Source: Alphaproteobacteria bacterium LSUCC0719 (lineage in GTDB: Bacteria > Pseudomonadota > Alphaproteobacteria > Puniceispirillales > Puniceispirillaceae). Taken from it: a DNA stretch of 64,000 bases. The notes beneath the pieces are model-generated. The model was not told the origin of the DNA, ran no database searches, and saw nothing but the letters and a program-made list of their open reading frames with translations. How positions within the stretch are numbered: position 1 is the first letter of the stretch; each line of letters starts with the position of its first letter. Positions 8,646-16,659 of this stretch are shown one piece after another. The stretch spans positions 62,001-126,000 of the forward strand of contig JBFPJN010000006.1 of assembly GCA_040839025.1 (NCBI GenBank), read 5' to 3'. Both the position numbers and the translations under genes were made by a program.

Positions 8646-9473
8646 CTAGACCGGCCTGTCGCCCTTCAGGGTGATCCGATGCAGAAGACGCCGGTGCCCG
8701 TGATAGTCATTCAATGGATAGTGAAGCGTACTGCGATTGTCCCAGATTGCGATATCGCCAACCCCCCAGCCGAGCCGGCACTGGAATTCCGGTGACATCT
8801 GAAACTGGAACAGATAGTCCAGAAGACCGGCGCTTTCCTCTTCGGTCCAGCCGTCAAAGCTGACGGCATGTCCGGGGCTGAGATAAAGCGATTTACGCCC
8901 GGTTTCGGGATGCGTGCGGACCACGGGATGGATCGCCACCAGTTCATTCACATCCGTTCCCTTGCCGGATTCCTCGATCCGCGCGGTCCGTGTTGCGGCA
9001 ACCTTTGCCTTGTTGGCGGCGCAGACAACCCGCAGCCCCTCAAGCGTTGCCTTCAACCCGTCGGAAAGCTGGTCATAGGCAAGTTCCTGATTGGCAAACA
9101 ACGTATCGCCCCCGATCGGCGGCAGTTCGATTGCCTGCAGCATTGTCGCCATCGGCGGCTCGTCCTGATAGCTGGTATCGGTGTGCCAGACGCCACCGAA
9201 ATTGACCTTTTCATGTTCGCGCTTCAGCACGGCGGTGATTTCGGGAATGCCGTCGACACCTTCCAGAAACGGATAGATGGCCGGCTCGCCAAAGGCCCGC
9301 GCCAGCTTCAGCTGTTGCTGCGGGGTCAGGTTCTGATCGCGAAGCACAACCATGTGGTGTTCCAGCCAGACGGCCCGTATTTCACCAATCATATTGTCCG
9401 AAAAATCACTTTCGGAAAGATTGATACCGGTGATTTCAGCGCCCATCGCCGGCGCCAGCTTTGTTACCTTCAC
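8646..9473 (-). CDS. TauD/TfdA-family Fe(II)/2-oxoglutarate dioxygenase
   Basis: 275 aa. The metal-binding facial triad is visible: WHTD (HxD) near residue 102 and a distal His in the segment STLHYPLNDYHG near residue 255, followed by the 2-oxoglutarate-binding Arg (HRR...HRITLKGDRP). The N-terminus KLAPAMGAEITGINLSE is typical of the family. Members hydroxylate taurine, alkyl sulfates, phenoxyacetates or betaines. The start is taken as GTG 9473, which has AGGAA 7 bp upstream; an upstream ATG at 9503 lacks one. It is divergent from xsc across 351 bp. Taurine is a possible substrate, but TauD yields sulfite directly and would bypass Xsc, so another substrate is quite possible. Confidence 0.82.
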   Translation of the reverse strand: MKVTKLAPAMGAEITGINLSESDFSDNMIGEIRAVWLEHHMVVLRDQNLTPQQQLKLARAFGEPAIYPFLEGVDGIPEITAVLKREHEKVNFGGVWHTDTSYQDEPPMATMLQAIELPPIGGDTLFANQELAYDQLSDGLKATLEGLRVVCAANKAKVAATRTARIEESGKGTDVNELVAIHPVVRTHPETGRKSLYLSPGHAVSFDGWTEEESAGLLDYLFQFQMSPEFQCRLGWGVGDIAIWDNRSTLHYPLNDYHGHRRLLHRITLKGDRPV

Positions 9474-9824
9474 AGGGGATTCCTCACTCTTCACACATCG
9501 CAATCAGACAGTAGGACAACCCGGCTCGCCGACATTGTCAGCTTGTGACGCTATCGTGAAGCCGAGGGCGACGCAACCACCGCCACAGCGGGGCGACATT
9601 TGGCACCAGTGACATCATCACAAACTGGACCTATGTTTCCGTCTATCTGGCTCTAATGCTTGATCGAGATGCCTGCGATTGATTACCAACCGGGACAGAA
9701 TTGGGGGACGGTGCTGGCGCCAGCTGGAAACGGGCGACGGTGTGCGGACTACCATATCGGACCCACAACCATACAGAACATACTATCAAAGCAAGACCAC
9801 AACCGACGTAAGGGGTGACGCATC
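9474..9824. promoter_or_regulatory. divergent intergenic region, tauD-like gene / xsc
   Basis: This 351-bp segment contains no credible gene. It must hold the promoters for both divergent transcripts. The one conspicuous element is a perfect 12-bp palindrome GCTGGCGCCAGC at about 9713-9724, roughly 100 bp before the xsc start, which could be a regulator site. An AAGGGG site precedes the xsc ATG. I could not identify convincing -35/-10 pairs by eye. Confidence 0.5.
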
Positions 9825-11606
9825 ATGAAGATGACTACCGAAGAGGCTTTCGTAAAAGTCCTGCAAATGCACGGAATTCAGAATGCTTTTGGCATTATTG
9901 GGTCGGCGATGATGCCGATCTCGGACCTGTTCCCACAGGCCGGAATCACATTCTGGGACGCCGCACATGAATGCAATGCCGGCATGATGGCCGACGGGTT
10001 TACCCGCGCGACAGGCCAGATGTCGATGATGGTGGCCCAGAACGGTCCCGGAATCACCAATTTCGTGACCCCGGTCAAGACCGCCTACTGGAACCACACA
10101 CCTCTTCTTCTGGTCACACCGCAGGCCGCCAACAAGACCATCGGCCAGGGCGGGTTCCAGGAAGTCGAGCAGATGGCGCTGTTCAAGGACATGGTCGCCT
10201 ATCAGGAAGAGGTACGCGACCCGGTCCGGATCGCGGAAACACTGAACCGCGTCATCCTGCAGGCCAAGCGCGCCTCGGCACCGGCCCAGATCAACGTGCC
10301 ACGCGACTTCTGGACCCAGGTGATCGACATCGAGCTGCCGGCCATCGTGGAATTCGAACGCCCGTCCGGCGGTGACGATGCCATCAACATGGCCGCAAAA
10401 CTGCTGTCCGAAGCCAAGTTCCCGGTGATCCTGAACGGTGCCGGTGTGGTGATCAGCGGCGCCATCGGCGAATCGATGAAGCTTGCCGAACAGCTGGACG
10501 CACCTGTCTGCTGTGGATATCAGCATAATGACGCCTTTCCGGGCTCGCACCCGCTGCATGCCGGCCCGCTCGGCTACAACGGATCAAAGGCCGGCATGGA
10601 GCTGATCGCCAAGGCCGATGTCGTGCTGGCACTGGGCACGCGCCTGAACCCGTTCTCGACCCTGCCGGGATATGGCATCGATTACTGGCCACGCAACGCC
10701 AAGATCATCCAGGTCGACATCAATCCCGACCGGATCGGTCTGACCAAGCCGGTCAGCGTCGGCATCGTCGGTGATGCCAGGCAGGTTGCCGCCAGCCTGC
10801 TTGACAAGCTGGCCCCGAATGCAGGTGACGCCGACCGTGCCGCCCGCCGCGAGATGATCGCCAAGACCAAATCGGCCTGGGCGCAGGAACTGACCTCGAT
10901 CGATCATGAGGATGACGATCCGGGCACCACCTGGAACGAGCGTGCCCGCAACCGCGAGCCGCAGAAGATGTCGCCACGCATGGCCTGGCGGGCAATCCAG
11001 AGCGCGCTGCCGAAGAACGCCATCATCTCGTCCGATATCGGCAACAACTGTGCCATCGGCAACGCCTATCCGACCTTCGAGGAAGGCCGCAAATATCTGG
11101 CACCGGGCCTGTTCGGCCCGTGCGGATATGGTCTGCCGTCGATCATGGGTGCGAAGATCGGCCGCCGCGATGTGCCGGTTGTCGGCTTTGCCGGCGATGG
11201 TGCCTTTGGCATTTCGATGAACGAGATGTCGGCCATCGGCCGCGAGGAATGGCCTGCCATCACCATGATCATCTTCCGCAACTATCAGTGGGGCGCGGAA
11301 AAGCGCAACACCACCCTGTGGTATGATGACAATTTCGTCGGCACCGAGCTTGACGAGCAGGTTTCCTATGCCGGTGTCGCCAAGGCGTGCGGGCTGGAAG
11401 GTGTTGTCGTACATTCACAGCAGGAACTGACCGACGCGCTGAACACCGCCGTCGATGCGCAGATGAAGGATGGCAAGACAACCTTTATCGAGGTGATGCT
11501 GAACCAGGAGCTTGGCGAGCCGTTCCGGCGCGACGCGATGAAGGCACCTGTTGCCGTCGCCGGGATCGACCCTGCCGACATGCGCACCCAGCCGCTGGCC
11601 TCGTAA
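9825..11606 (+). CDS. xsc: sulfoacetaldehyde acetyltransferase
   Basis: 593 aa thiamine-diphosphate enzyme. It converts sulfoacetaldehyde and phosphate to acetyl phosphate and sulfite, the key step in use of taurine, isethionate and related C2 sulfonates. The start MKMTTEEAFVKVLQMHGI and the segments AHECNAGMMADGFTRATG and NKTIGQGGFQEVEQMALF are diagnostic of Xsc among ThDP enzymes. The ThDP-binding motif begins GDGAFGISMNEMSAIGREEW near residue 459 and ends with an Asn in FRNYQWG. It is followed by a strong terminator and is a single-gene unit: pta, tpa or tauXY, normally next to xsc, are not in this window, so acetyl phosphate must be handled by genes elsewhere. Confidence 0.95.
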   Translation: MKMTTEEAFVKVLQMHGIQNAFGIIGSAMMPISDLFPQAGITFWDAAHECNAGMMADGFTRATGQMSMMVAQNGPGITNFVTPVKTAYWNHTPLLLVTPQAANKTIGQGGFQEVEQMALFKDMVAYQEEVRDPVRIAETLNRVILQAKRASAPAQINVPRDFWTQVIDIELPAIVEFERPSGGDDAINMAAKLLSEAKFPVILNGAGVVISGAIGESMKLAEQLDAPVCCGYQHNDAFPGSHPLHAGPLGYNGSKAGMELIAKADVVLALGTRLNPFSTLPGYGIDYWPRNAKIIQVDINPDRIGLTKPVSVGIVGDARQVAASLLDKLAPNAGDADRAARREMIAKTKSAWAQELTSIDHEDDDPGTTWNERARNREPQKMSPRMAWRAIQSALPKNAIISSDIGNNCAIGNAYPTFEEGRKYLAPGLFGPCGYGLPSIMGAKIGRRDVPVVGFAGDGAFGISMNEMSAIGREEWPAITMIIFRNYQWGAEKRNTTLWYDDNFVGTELDEQVSYAGVAKACGLEGVVVHSQQELTDALNTAVDAQMKDGKTTFIEVMLNQELGEPFRRDAMKAPVAVAGIDPADMRTQPLAS

Positions 11607-11608
11607 CC

Positions 11609-11638
11609 GCGCCGTCTGGTGCGCCATCTGGTGCGCCA
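11609..11638. repeat. 12-bp tandem duplication after xsc
   Basis: Unit GCGCC(G/A)TCTGGT occurs twice, followed by GCGCCA, directly downstream of the xsc stop. It is one of several short tandem duplications at gene borders in this window. Confidence 0.7.
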
Positions 11639-11650
11639 AACAATAATGTG

Positions 11651-11683
11651 AAAATGCCTCGCCTTCGCGGCGGGGCATTTTTT
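11651..11683 (+). terminator. rho-independent terminator of xsc
   Basis: Hairpin AAAATGCCTCGCC / GGCGGGGCATTTT (one G-U pair) around a TTCGC loop, ending in a run of six T. It lies about 45 bp after the xsc stop and before the Sel1 gene, so it separates the two transcripts. Confidence 0.9.
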
Positions 11684-11741
11684 ATGGGCAACAGCCGGCG
11701 CGTTAACGTTCCCTTAGCCTGACACGGGCTAGAGTATCGGG

Positions 11742-12710
11742 ATGATATCGACATTCCGACATGGTGTTTGTGTTTGCCTGACCGCGCTGGCTCTGGCGCT
11801 GTTCCTCGTGATATCGCCACCGGGCGCCGCAGCCGATGATTTTGAATGCGGCCTGAAGGCGTATATGGCGGGTGACTATGAATCTGCCATCGCCGAATGG
11901 TTGCCGCTTGCCGAACAGGGCGATGCAATGGCCGAGTTCGGGCTCGGCGTCATGTATCACAAAGGCGAGGGCGTTCCGCAGAATCAAACCGAGGCGATAA
12001 AATGGTATCGCCGCGCCGCAGAACAGGGTTATGCCAGTGCGCAATACAATCTTGGCCAGATGTATAGCAAGGGCCAGGGTGTTCCACAGAATTATGGCGA
12101 AGCGGTGAAATGGTACCGCCGCGCCGCCGAACAGGACGATGCCGACTCGCAGACCAATCTCGGCTTCATGTATAGCAAGGGCCAGGGTGTTCCACAGAAT
12201 TATGGCGAGGCGGCGACATGGTACCGCCGCGCCGCCGAACAGGGCCATGCCAGTGCGCAACACAATCTTGGCCTCATGTATCACGAGGGCCGGGGCGTGT
12301 CGCAGGATCATGCCGAGGCGATGAAATGGTACCGCCGCGCCGCCGAACAGGGCCATGCCGACGCGCAGACCAATCTTGGCTTCATGTATGACAACGGCCG
12401 GGGCGTGCCGCAGGATTATGCCGAGGCGGCGACATGGTATCGCCGCGCCGCCGAACAGGGCGATGCCTACGCGCAATACAATCTTGGCTTTATGTATGAC
12501 AAGGGCCGGGGTGTGCCGCAGAATTATGTGCTGGCGCATATGTGGTACAATCTGGCCGCGTCTCAGGGCGATGAAGAGTCGTCACGCTCGCAGAACGAGG
12601 TGGGCAATCGTGACAGGCTAGCTGCTGTAATGACCCCGGCGCAGATCGCCGCGGCACAGGCGCTGGCGGCGAAATGCCTTGCCAGCGATTACCGGGACTG
12701 CGGCGACTGA
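11742..12710 (+). CDS. secreted Sel1-repeat protein
   Basis: 322 aa. An N-terminal hydrophobic segment (LTALALALFLVI, ending in GAAADD near residue 32) looks like a Sec signal peptide, so the protein is periplasmic. A divergent first repeat (GLKAYMAGDYESAIAEWLPLAEQGD) is followed by six Sel1 repeats of exactly 36 residues (about 61-276), each with the pattern A.AQ.NLG.MY..G.GVPQ....A..WYRRAAEQG. The C-terminal 50 residues (TPAQIAAAQALAAKCLASDYRDCGD) are shared with the next gene. Sel1 proteins are alpha/alpha solenoids that mediate protein interactions, often in envelope processes; no enzymatic residues are visible and the partner is unknown. Confidence 0.88.
   Translation: MISTFRHGVCVCLTALALALFLVISPPGAAADDFECGLKAYMAGDYESAIAEWLPLAEQGDAMAEFGLGVMYHKGEGVPQNQTEAIKWYRRAAEQGYASAQYNLGQMYSKGQGVPQNYGEAVKWYRRAAEQDDADSQTNLGFMYSKGQGVPQNYGEAATWYRRAAEQGHASAQHNLGLMYHEGRGVSQDHAEAMKWYRRAAEQGHADAQTNLGFMYDNGRGVPQDYAEAATWYRRAAEQGDAYAQYNLGFMYDKGRGVPQNYVLAHMWYNLAASQGDEESSRSQNEVGNRDRLAAVMTPAQIAAAQALAAKCLASDYRDCGD
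11922..12569 (+). repeat. six 108-bp tandem DNA repeats encoding Sel1 units
   Basis: Six in-frame units of 108 bp, with long identical blocks such as the codons for WYRRAAEQG and GQGVPQNYGEA between units 2 and 3. The similarity at DNA level, not only protein level, indicates recent duplication or gene conversion. The complementary strand is also open through the repeats, which is a by-product of the periodicity. Confidence 0.9.
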
Positions 12711-12811
12711 CACCGCCGCCATCGCTGGCATATGCCTGACTGGCTGCAGTTTCTGATTATCAACAGGCTCGTCTTAACGATTTGTTAATCTTCCGGTGGC
12801 TAGACTGGGCC

Positions 12812-13264
12812 ATGACCGGAAGATCAAAACCATTCTGGCATCTGCGTTGGCATGTGCCGGGTTTGCCATTCCTGCCAGTGCCGCTGGTCCTGTCGGCGCT
12901 GTTCGCGGCGCTGTGGACCGGGACAGCCGGCACGCATGCCGCGGCGCAGGAAACAGCAGACACAGCGATGGATTCGCTGGTCGAATCCTTTGTCATTCTT
13001 GGTGAGAATTACGAGGCCGGAGATTGGGTGCAGCAGAGCGATCTGCTGGCCTATATGTGGTATCTGCTGGCAACCACTGCCGGGTATGGGCCGGCCGATG
13101 CGGCGCGGCACCGCCTGTCACAGCGTCTGACAGCTGCCGAACGCGCCGCCGCACAGGCGCTGGCAAGACAATGCCACAATACCGGTTACCGGGAATGTGG
13201 AGAGGCCACCCAGGCCGAAGACCTGGCCAGCCTGTCCGAAGGCGAGGACGACGGGCAACCGTAA
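12812..13264 (+). CDS. small secreted Sel1-type protein, paralogue of the upstream gene's C-terminus
   Basis: About 150 aa from ATG 12812 (an in-frame TTG at 12782 would add 10 residues). There is one hydrophobic N-terminal segment (PLVLSALFAALWTGTAG, residues ~25-41) ending in AAAQ, a signal peptide or anchor. The rest contains a single degenerate Sel1 unit (SDLLAYMWYLLATTAGYGPADAARHRL) and the tail TAAERAAAQALARQCHNTGYRECG, which matches the tail of the gene just upstream. It has an acidic end. It probably arose by duplication of the last module and may work with its neighbour. Function unknown. Confidence 0.72.
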   Translation: MTGRSKPFWHLRWHVPGLPFLPVPLVLSALFAALWTGTAGTHAAAQETADTAMDSLVESFVILGENYEAGDWVQQSDLLAYMWYLLATTAGYGPADAARHRLSQRLTAAERAAAQALARQCHNTGYRECGEATQAEDLASLSEGEDDGQP

Positions 13265-13330
13265 TGGCGACCGGCGGCAATGGCGACCAGCCGGATATGA
13301 CAACCCGGGCATGATTACAATCCTGACGGC

Positions 13331-14305
13331 CTATACCGTCAGCACGGTGCAGCCGGTTGTCCGGCGGGCGGCAAGTGCCGCATGGATTTCGGCCACCGAT
13401 TCCAGCGGCGCGCGGTTGTTGATGCTGACATTCAGGGTGCCGTCGGCGACCCTGGCAAACATGTCGGCGCTTGCCGATTCCAGCCACGCGCGTTCGGTCG
13501 CGAAATGGAACAGGGTCGGCCGCGTCAGATAGAGCGAACCTGCCGCAAGATCCTTGATCTGGAAATCGGTATAGGCACCGGATGACTGACCGAAATTGAC
13601 CACCGTGCCATGACGGCGGGCACAGCTCAGGCTTTTTGCCATGGTGTCGCGACCAACCGAATCATAGACCACATCCACGCCCGCGCCGTCGGTGAGTTTC
13701 ATCACCTCTTCGGCGAAATCCCGGCTCTGGTAATCGATGACGTGATCATAGCCATTGGCGCGCGCCAGCGCGCATTTCTCGGCCCCGCCGGCGGTGCCGA
13801 TGGTCGTCGCGCCACGCGATTTCATCCACTGGCCGGCAAGCAGCCCGACACCGCCTGCCGCAGCATGGAACAGCACCGTGTCACCCTCGCCAACGGCATA
13901 GCTTCGCGAGGTGAGATAGGCAACCGTCAGCCCCTTCAGCATGATGGCGGCGGCGGTGTCGCTGGCAATGGCATCCGGCAGCCTGACCACCATGTCGGCA
14001 TTGATTGCGCGGTGTGTGGCATAGGCCCCGTTCGGCAGCGTGTAGGCAACCCGGTCACCAATCGACAGATGGGTCACGCCCGCGCCAACAGCAGTCACAA
14101 TCCCGGCACCCTCGCTGCCGAGAACCAGATCCTTTTCGACAGGCCAGGGATAGGCACCGGTGCGGATATAGATATCGATGAAGTTGACGCCGATGGCCTC
14201 ATGCTCGATCACAACCTCGCCCGCTGCCGGGGCGATGTCGCCAATCTCGATCCGGTGAATGACCTCGGCGCCACCCGGTGCCTTTGCTGCCATTGCATAT
14301 CCCAT
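13331..14305 (-). CDS. zinc-independent NADPH:quinone oxidoreductase (QorA-like, MDR family)
   Basis: 324 aa from ATG 14305, which has GGAG 6 bp upstream; longer in-frame starts at 14311-14485 run into the divergent promoter. Domains: GroES-like N-terminal half with GVNFIDIYIRTGAYPWP near residue 40 (the quinone-oxidoreductase signature) and a Rossmann NADPH domain with AAAGGVGLLAGQW near residue 147. No zinc-binding Cys set is present. It reduces quinones or other electrophiles in the cytoplasm. It is divergent from kynureninase over 117 bp; a link to kynurenine/quinone chemistry is possible but not shown. Confidence 0.88.
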   Translation of the reverse strand: MGYAMAAKAPGGAEVIHRIEIGDIAPAAGEVVIEHEAIGVNFIDIYIRTGAYPWPVEKDLVLGSEGAGIVTAVGAGVTHLSIGDRVAYTLPNGAYATHRAINADMVVRLPDAIASDTAAAIMLKGLTVAYLTSRSYAVGEGDTVLFHAAAGGVGLLAGQWMKSRGATTIGTAGGAEKCALARANGYDHVIDYQSRDFAEEVMKLTDGAGVDVVYDSVGRDTMAKSLSCARRHGTVVNFGQSSGAYTDFQIKDLAAGSLYLTRPTLFHFATERAWLESASADMFARVADGTLNVSINNRAPLESVAEIHAALAARRTTGCTVLTV

Positions 14306-14422
14306 ATTCATCTCCATCCGAGGATTCCAGCCGATGTCGGCCAGCCTGTTTTCGTTATGGGAAACATATGGGACGCGTGCTACCTGTTGTCCAGTAACAT
14401 CACATGGCACGATGATCCGGAC

Positions 14423-15709
14423 ATGCCTGTCAACACCCCTGCTGATCCCAGCCCTGAAACAAGATCCGATCTTGGCATAGAGCATGCCCGCGCACGCGAC
14501 AATGCGGACCGGCTTGCCGGCCTTCGGGACAGGTTCATGGTGCCGGACGATGTGATCTATCTTGACGGCAATTCGCTGGGGGCGTTGCCACGCGCGGTGC
14601 CGGACAGGATCGCCAGAACGGTGACCGATGACTGGGGCACCGGGCTGATCCGAAGCTGGAATGACGCCGGCTGGATTGACGCGCCGCGCCGCGTCGGGGC
14701 CGCGATCGCCCCCCTTGTCGGTGCCGACCCGGACAATGTCATTGTTGCCGACAGCACAACAGTCAATCTGTTCAAGGTTCTGTCAGCGGCGCTGGCGCTG
14801 CGCCCGCAGCGGCGCAACATCATCACCGAGACCCGCAATTTCCCGACCGACAACTATATCGCCGAAGGGGTGATCGGGCAGACCGGCGGTCATCACCGGC
14901 TGATCCATGCCGATCATCCACAGAGCATCGCCGATCTTCTGGATGATGATGTGGCGGTATTGATGCTGACGCATGTGAATTACCGGGACGGCAGTGTTCA
15001 CGACATGGCCGCGCTGACGCGCGCCGCGCATTCGGCCGGGGCGCTGGTGGTCTGGGATCTGGCCCATTCCGCCGGGGTGATGCCGCTCGACCTTGCCGGC
15101 TGCGACGTCGATTTCGCAGTTGGCTGCGGCTACAAGTTCCTGAATGGCGGCCCCGGCGCGCCGGCCTTTGTCTATGTCGCGCCCGATCATCTTGGCGGTG
15201 CCGGACAGCCGCTGACCGGCTGGTTCGGGCATCGCGATCCATTTGCCTTTGATTCCCGTTACCAGCCGGCAAGTGACATCACGCAATATCTGTGCGGCAC
15301 GCCCCCCATCATCAGCATGGTGGCGCTGGAGGCGGCGCTGGAATTGTGGGACGGGATCGAGATGCAGGACGTCCATGCCAAGGCCCAGCAGCTGACCGGC
15401 TATTTCATCGACCTTGTGGAGGCGCGATGCGCCGGTCACGATCTGCAGCTGATCTCGCCGCGGCAGGCGGCACGGCGCGGGGCACAGGTATCATTCACCC
15501 ACCCGGAGGCAAGCCATGCCATCATCAGCGCGCTTATCGCCGAAGGGGTGATTGGCGACTTCCGCGCCCCGGACATTATGCGGTTCGGGTTTGCGCCGCT
15601 CTATACGCGGTTTGTCGATGTCTGGAATGCCGTTGACAGGCTGGCCGGCATTCTTGCCGAACGGCGCTGGGACCAGCCCGTATTCCACGCCCGCCGGAAG
15701 GTCACCTGA
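14423..15709 (+). CDS. kynU: kynureninase
   Basis: 428 aa PLP enzyme that cleaves kynurenine (or 3-hydroxykynurenine) to anthranilate and alanine. Recognised by IYLDGNSLGALP near residue 47, ETRNFPTDNY near residue 135, the Asp-containing WDLAHSAGVMPLDL, and the PLP-lysine segment GCGYKFLNGGPGAPAF near residue 237. The frame is open further upstream, over the antisense of the quinone reductase gene, but the family start fits ATG 14423. The stop overlaps the downstream EamA gene as TGATG, so the two are co-translated. Tryptophan dioxygenase is not in this window; a formamidase-like hydrolase occurs at 34910. Confidence 0.92.
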   Translation: MPVNTPADPSPETRSDLGIEHARARDNADRLAGLRDRFMVPDDVIYLDGNSLGALPRAVPDRIARTVTDDWGTGLIRSWNDAGWIDAPRRVGAAIAPLVGADPDNVIVADSTTVNLFKVLSAALALRPQRRNIITETRNFPTDNYIAEGVIGQTGGHHRLIHADHPQSIADLLDDDVAVLMLTHVNYRDGSVHDMAALTRAAHSAGALVVWDLAHSAGVMPLDLAGCDVDFAVGCGYKFLNGGPGAPAFVYVAPDHLGGAGQPLTGWFGHRDPFAFDSRYQPASDITQYLCGTPPIISMVALEAALELWDGIEMQDVHAKAQQLTGYFIDLVEARCAGHDLQLISPRQAARRGAQVSFTHPEASHAIISALIAEGVIGDFRAPDIMRFGFAPLYTRFVDVWNAVDRLAGILAERRWDQPVFHARRKVT

Positions 15710-16650
15710 TGCCGACACCACGATCCGGACCAGCCCTGCTCGACTGGGGTTTGCTGGCGATGCTCGGCCTGATCTGGGGCGCCGCATTCCTTGGCGTAGA
15801 AGTGGCCCTTGAAAGTCTGCCGCCGCTTTGGGTCGCGGCGGGTCGTATTTCGCTTGCCGCCGCACTTCTTGTCGGGGTGGCCTATCTGACAGGTGACCGG
15901 CTTCCCGGATTTCAGACCGCCACCCAGCGTCGCATCTGGCTGCACTGTCTTGGCATGGGTCTGTTCACCAACGCGATCCCCTTCAGCATGCTGTCCTGGG
16001 GACAGCAGATCGTTACCTCCAGCTTTGCCGGAATCACCATGGCGGTGGTGCCGCTCTTTGTTCTTCCCTTGAGTCACTTTCTTGTTCCCGGAGAGCGGCT
16101 CAGCCCGGCGCGGGTGATCGGCTTTCTGACCGGGTTCGGCGGGGTGGTTCTGCTTGTCGGGGGCGACCGGCTGTTCGCATCCACCAGCCAGGGCGCAGAC
16201 AGCAGTGACGGCATGATGCTGATGGCCCAGCTTGCCTGTGTCGGGGCAAGCTGCTGCTATGCCTGCGGGTCGATCATCACCAGACTGTGCCCGCCTGTCG
16301 GCACGCTGACCTTCGCGGCCGCCGGCCTGTTATGCGCCAGCATCGGCATTCTGCCGCTTGCCTATATCGTGCATGGCCTTCCAGCAGCGGTCAGCACCAG
16401 CAGCTGGCTTGGCATGGTGTTTCTGGCGTTGCTGCCGACCGGCCTTGCGACGATTCTGCTGACCATCATCATCAGACGTGCCGGTCCGCCCTTCCTGTCG
16501 CTGGTCAATTATCAGGTGCCAGTGTGGGCGGTGCTGATTGGTGTCGGCATACTTGGCGAGGCGCTTCCCGGCCATTTCGTCGCGGCACTGGTGACAATCC
16601 TGATCGGGTTGGCCGTCTCGCAACGGCTGCATCGCGCAAACGCTGTCTGA
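15709..16650 (+). CDS. EamA/DMT-family transporter
   Basis: 313 aa, ten membrane segments in two EamA repeats; starts with LLAMLGLIWGAAFLGVEVAL, typical of the RhaT/EamA group. Translationally coupled to kynU (1-bp overlap), which suggests export or uptake of a kynurenine-pathway compound such as anthranilate, kynurenine or alanine; this is inference from position only. The stop is 10 bp from the convergent paaE stop. Confidence 0.85.
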   Translation: MPTPRSGPALLDWGLLAMLGLIWGAAFLGVEVALESLPPLWVAAGRISLAAALLVGVAYLTGDRLPGFQTATQRRIWLHCLGMGLFTNAIPFSMLSWGQQIVTSSFAGITMAVVPLFVLPLSHFLVPGERLSPARVIGFLTGFGGVVLLVGGDRLFASTSQGADSSDGMMLMAQLACVGASCCYACGSIITRLCPPVGTLTFAAAGLLCASIGILPLAYIVHGLPAAVSTSSWLGMVFLALLPTGLATILLTIIIRRAGPPFLSLVNYQVPVWAVLIGVGILGEALPGHFVAALVTILIGLAVSQRLHRANAV

Positions 16651-16659
16651 TGACCGGCG

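Noticed and set aside
11703-12539. 278-codon minus-strand frame encoding a regular repetitive protein
   Set aside because: It is the mirror of the Sel1 repeats; 108-bp periodicity keeps the antisense frame open. The plus strand has the signal peptide and the Sel1 consensus.
13610-14422. Long N-terminal extension in front of kynureninase (271 codons in frame)
   Set aside because: It is antisense to the quinone oxidoreductase gene and has no family similarity; kynureninase homologues start near ATG 14423.
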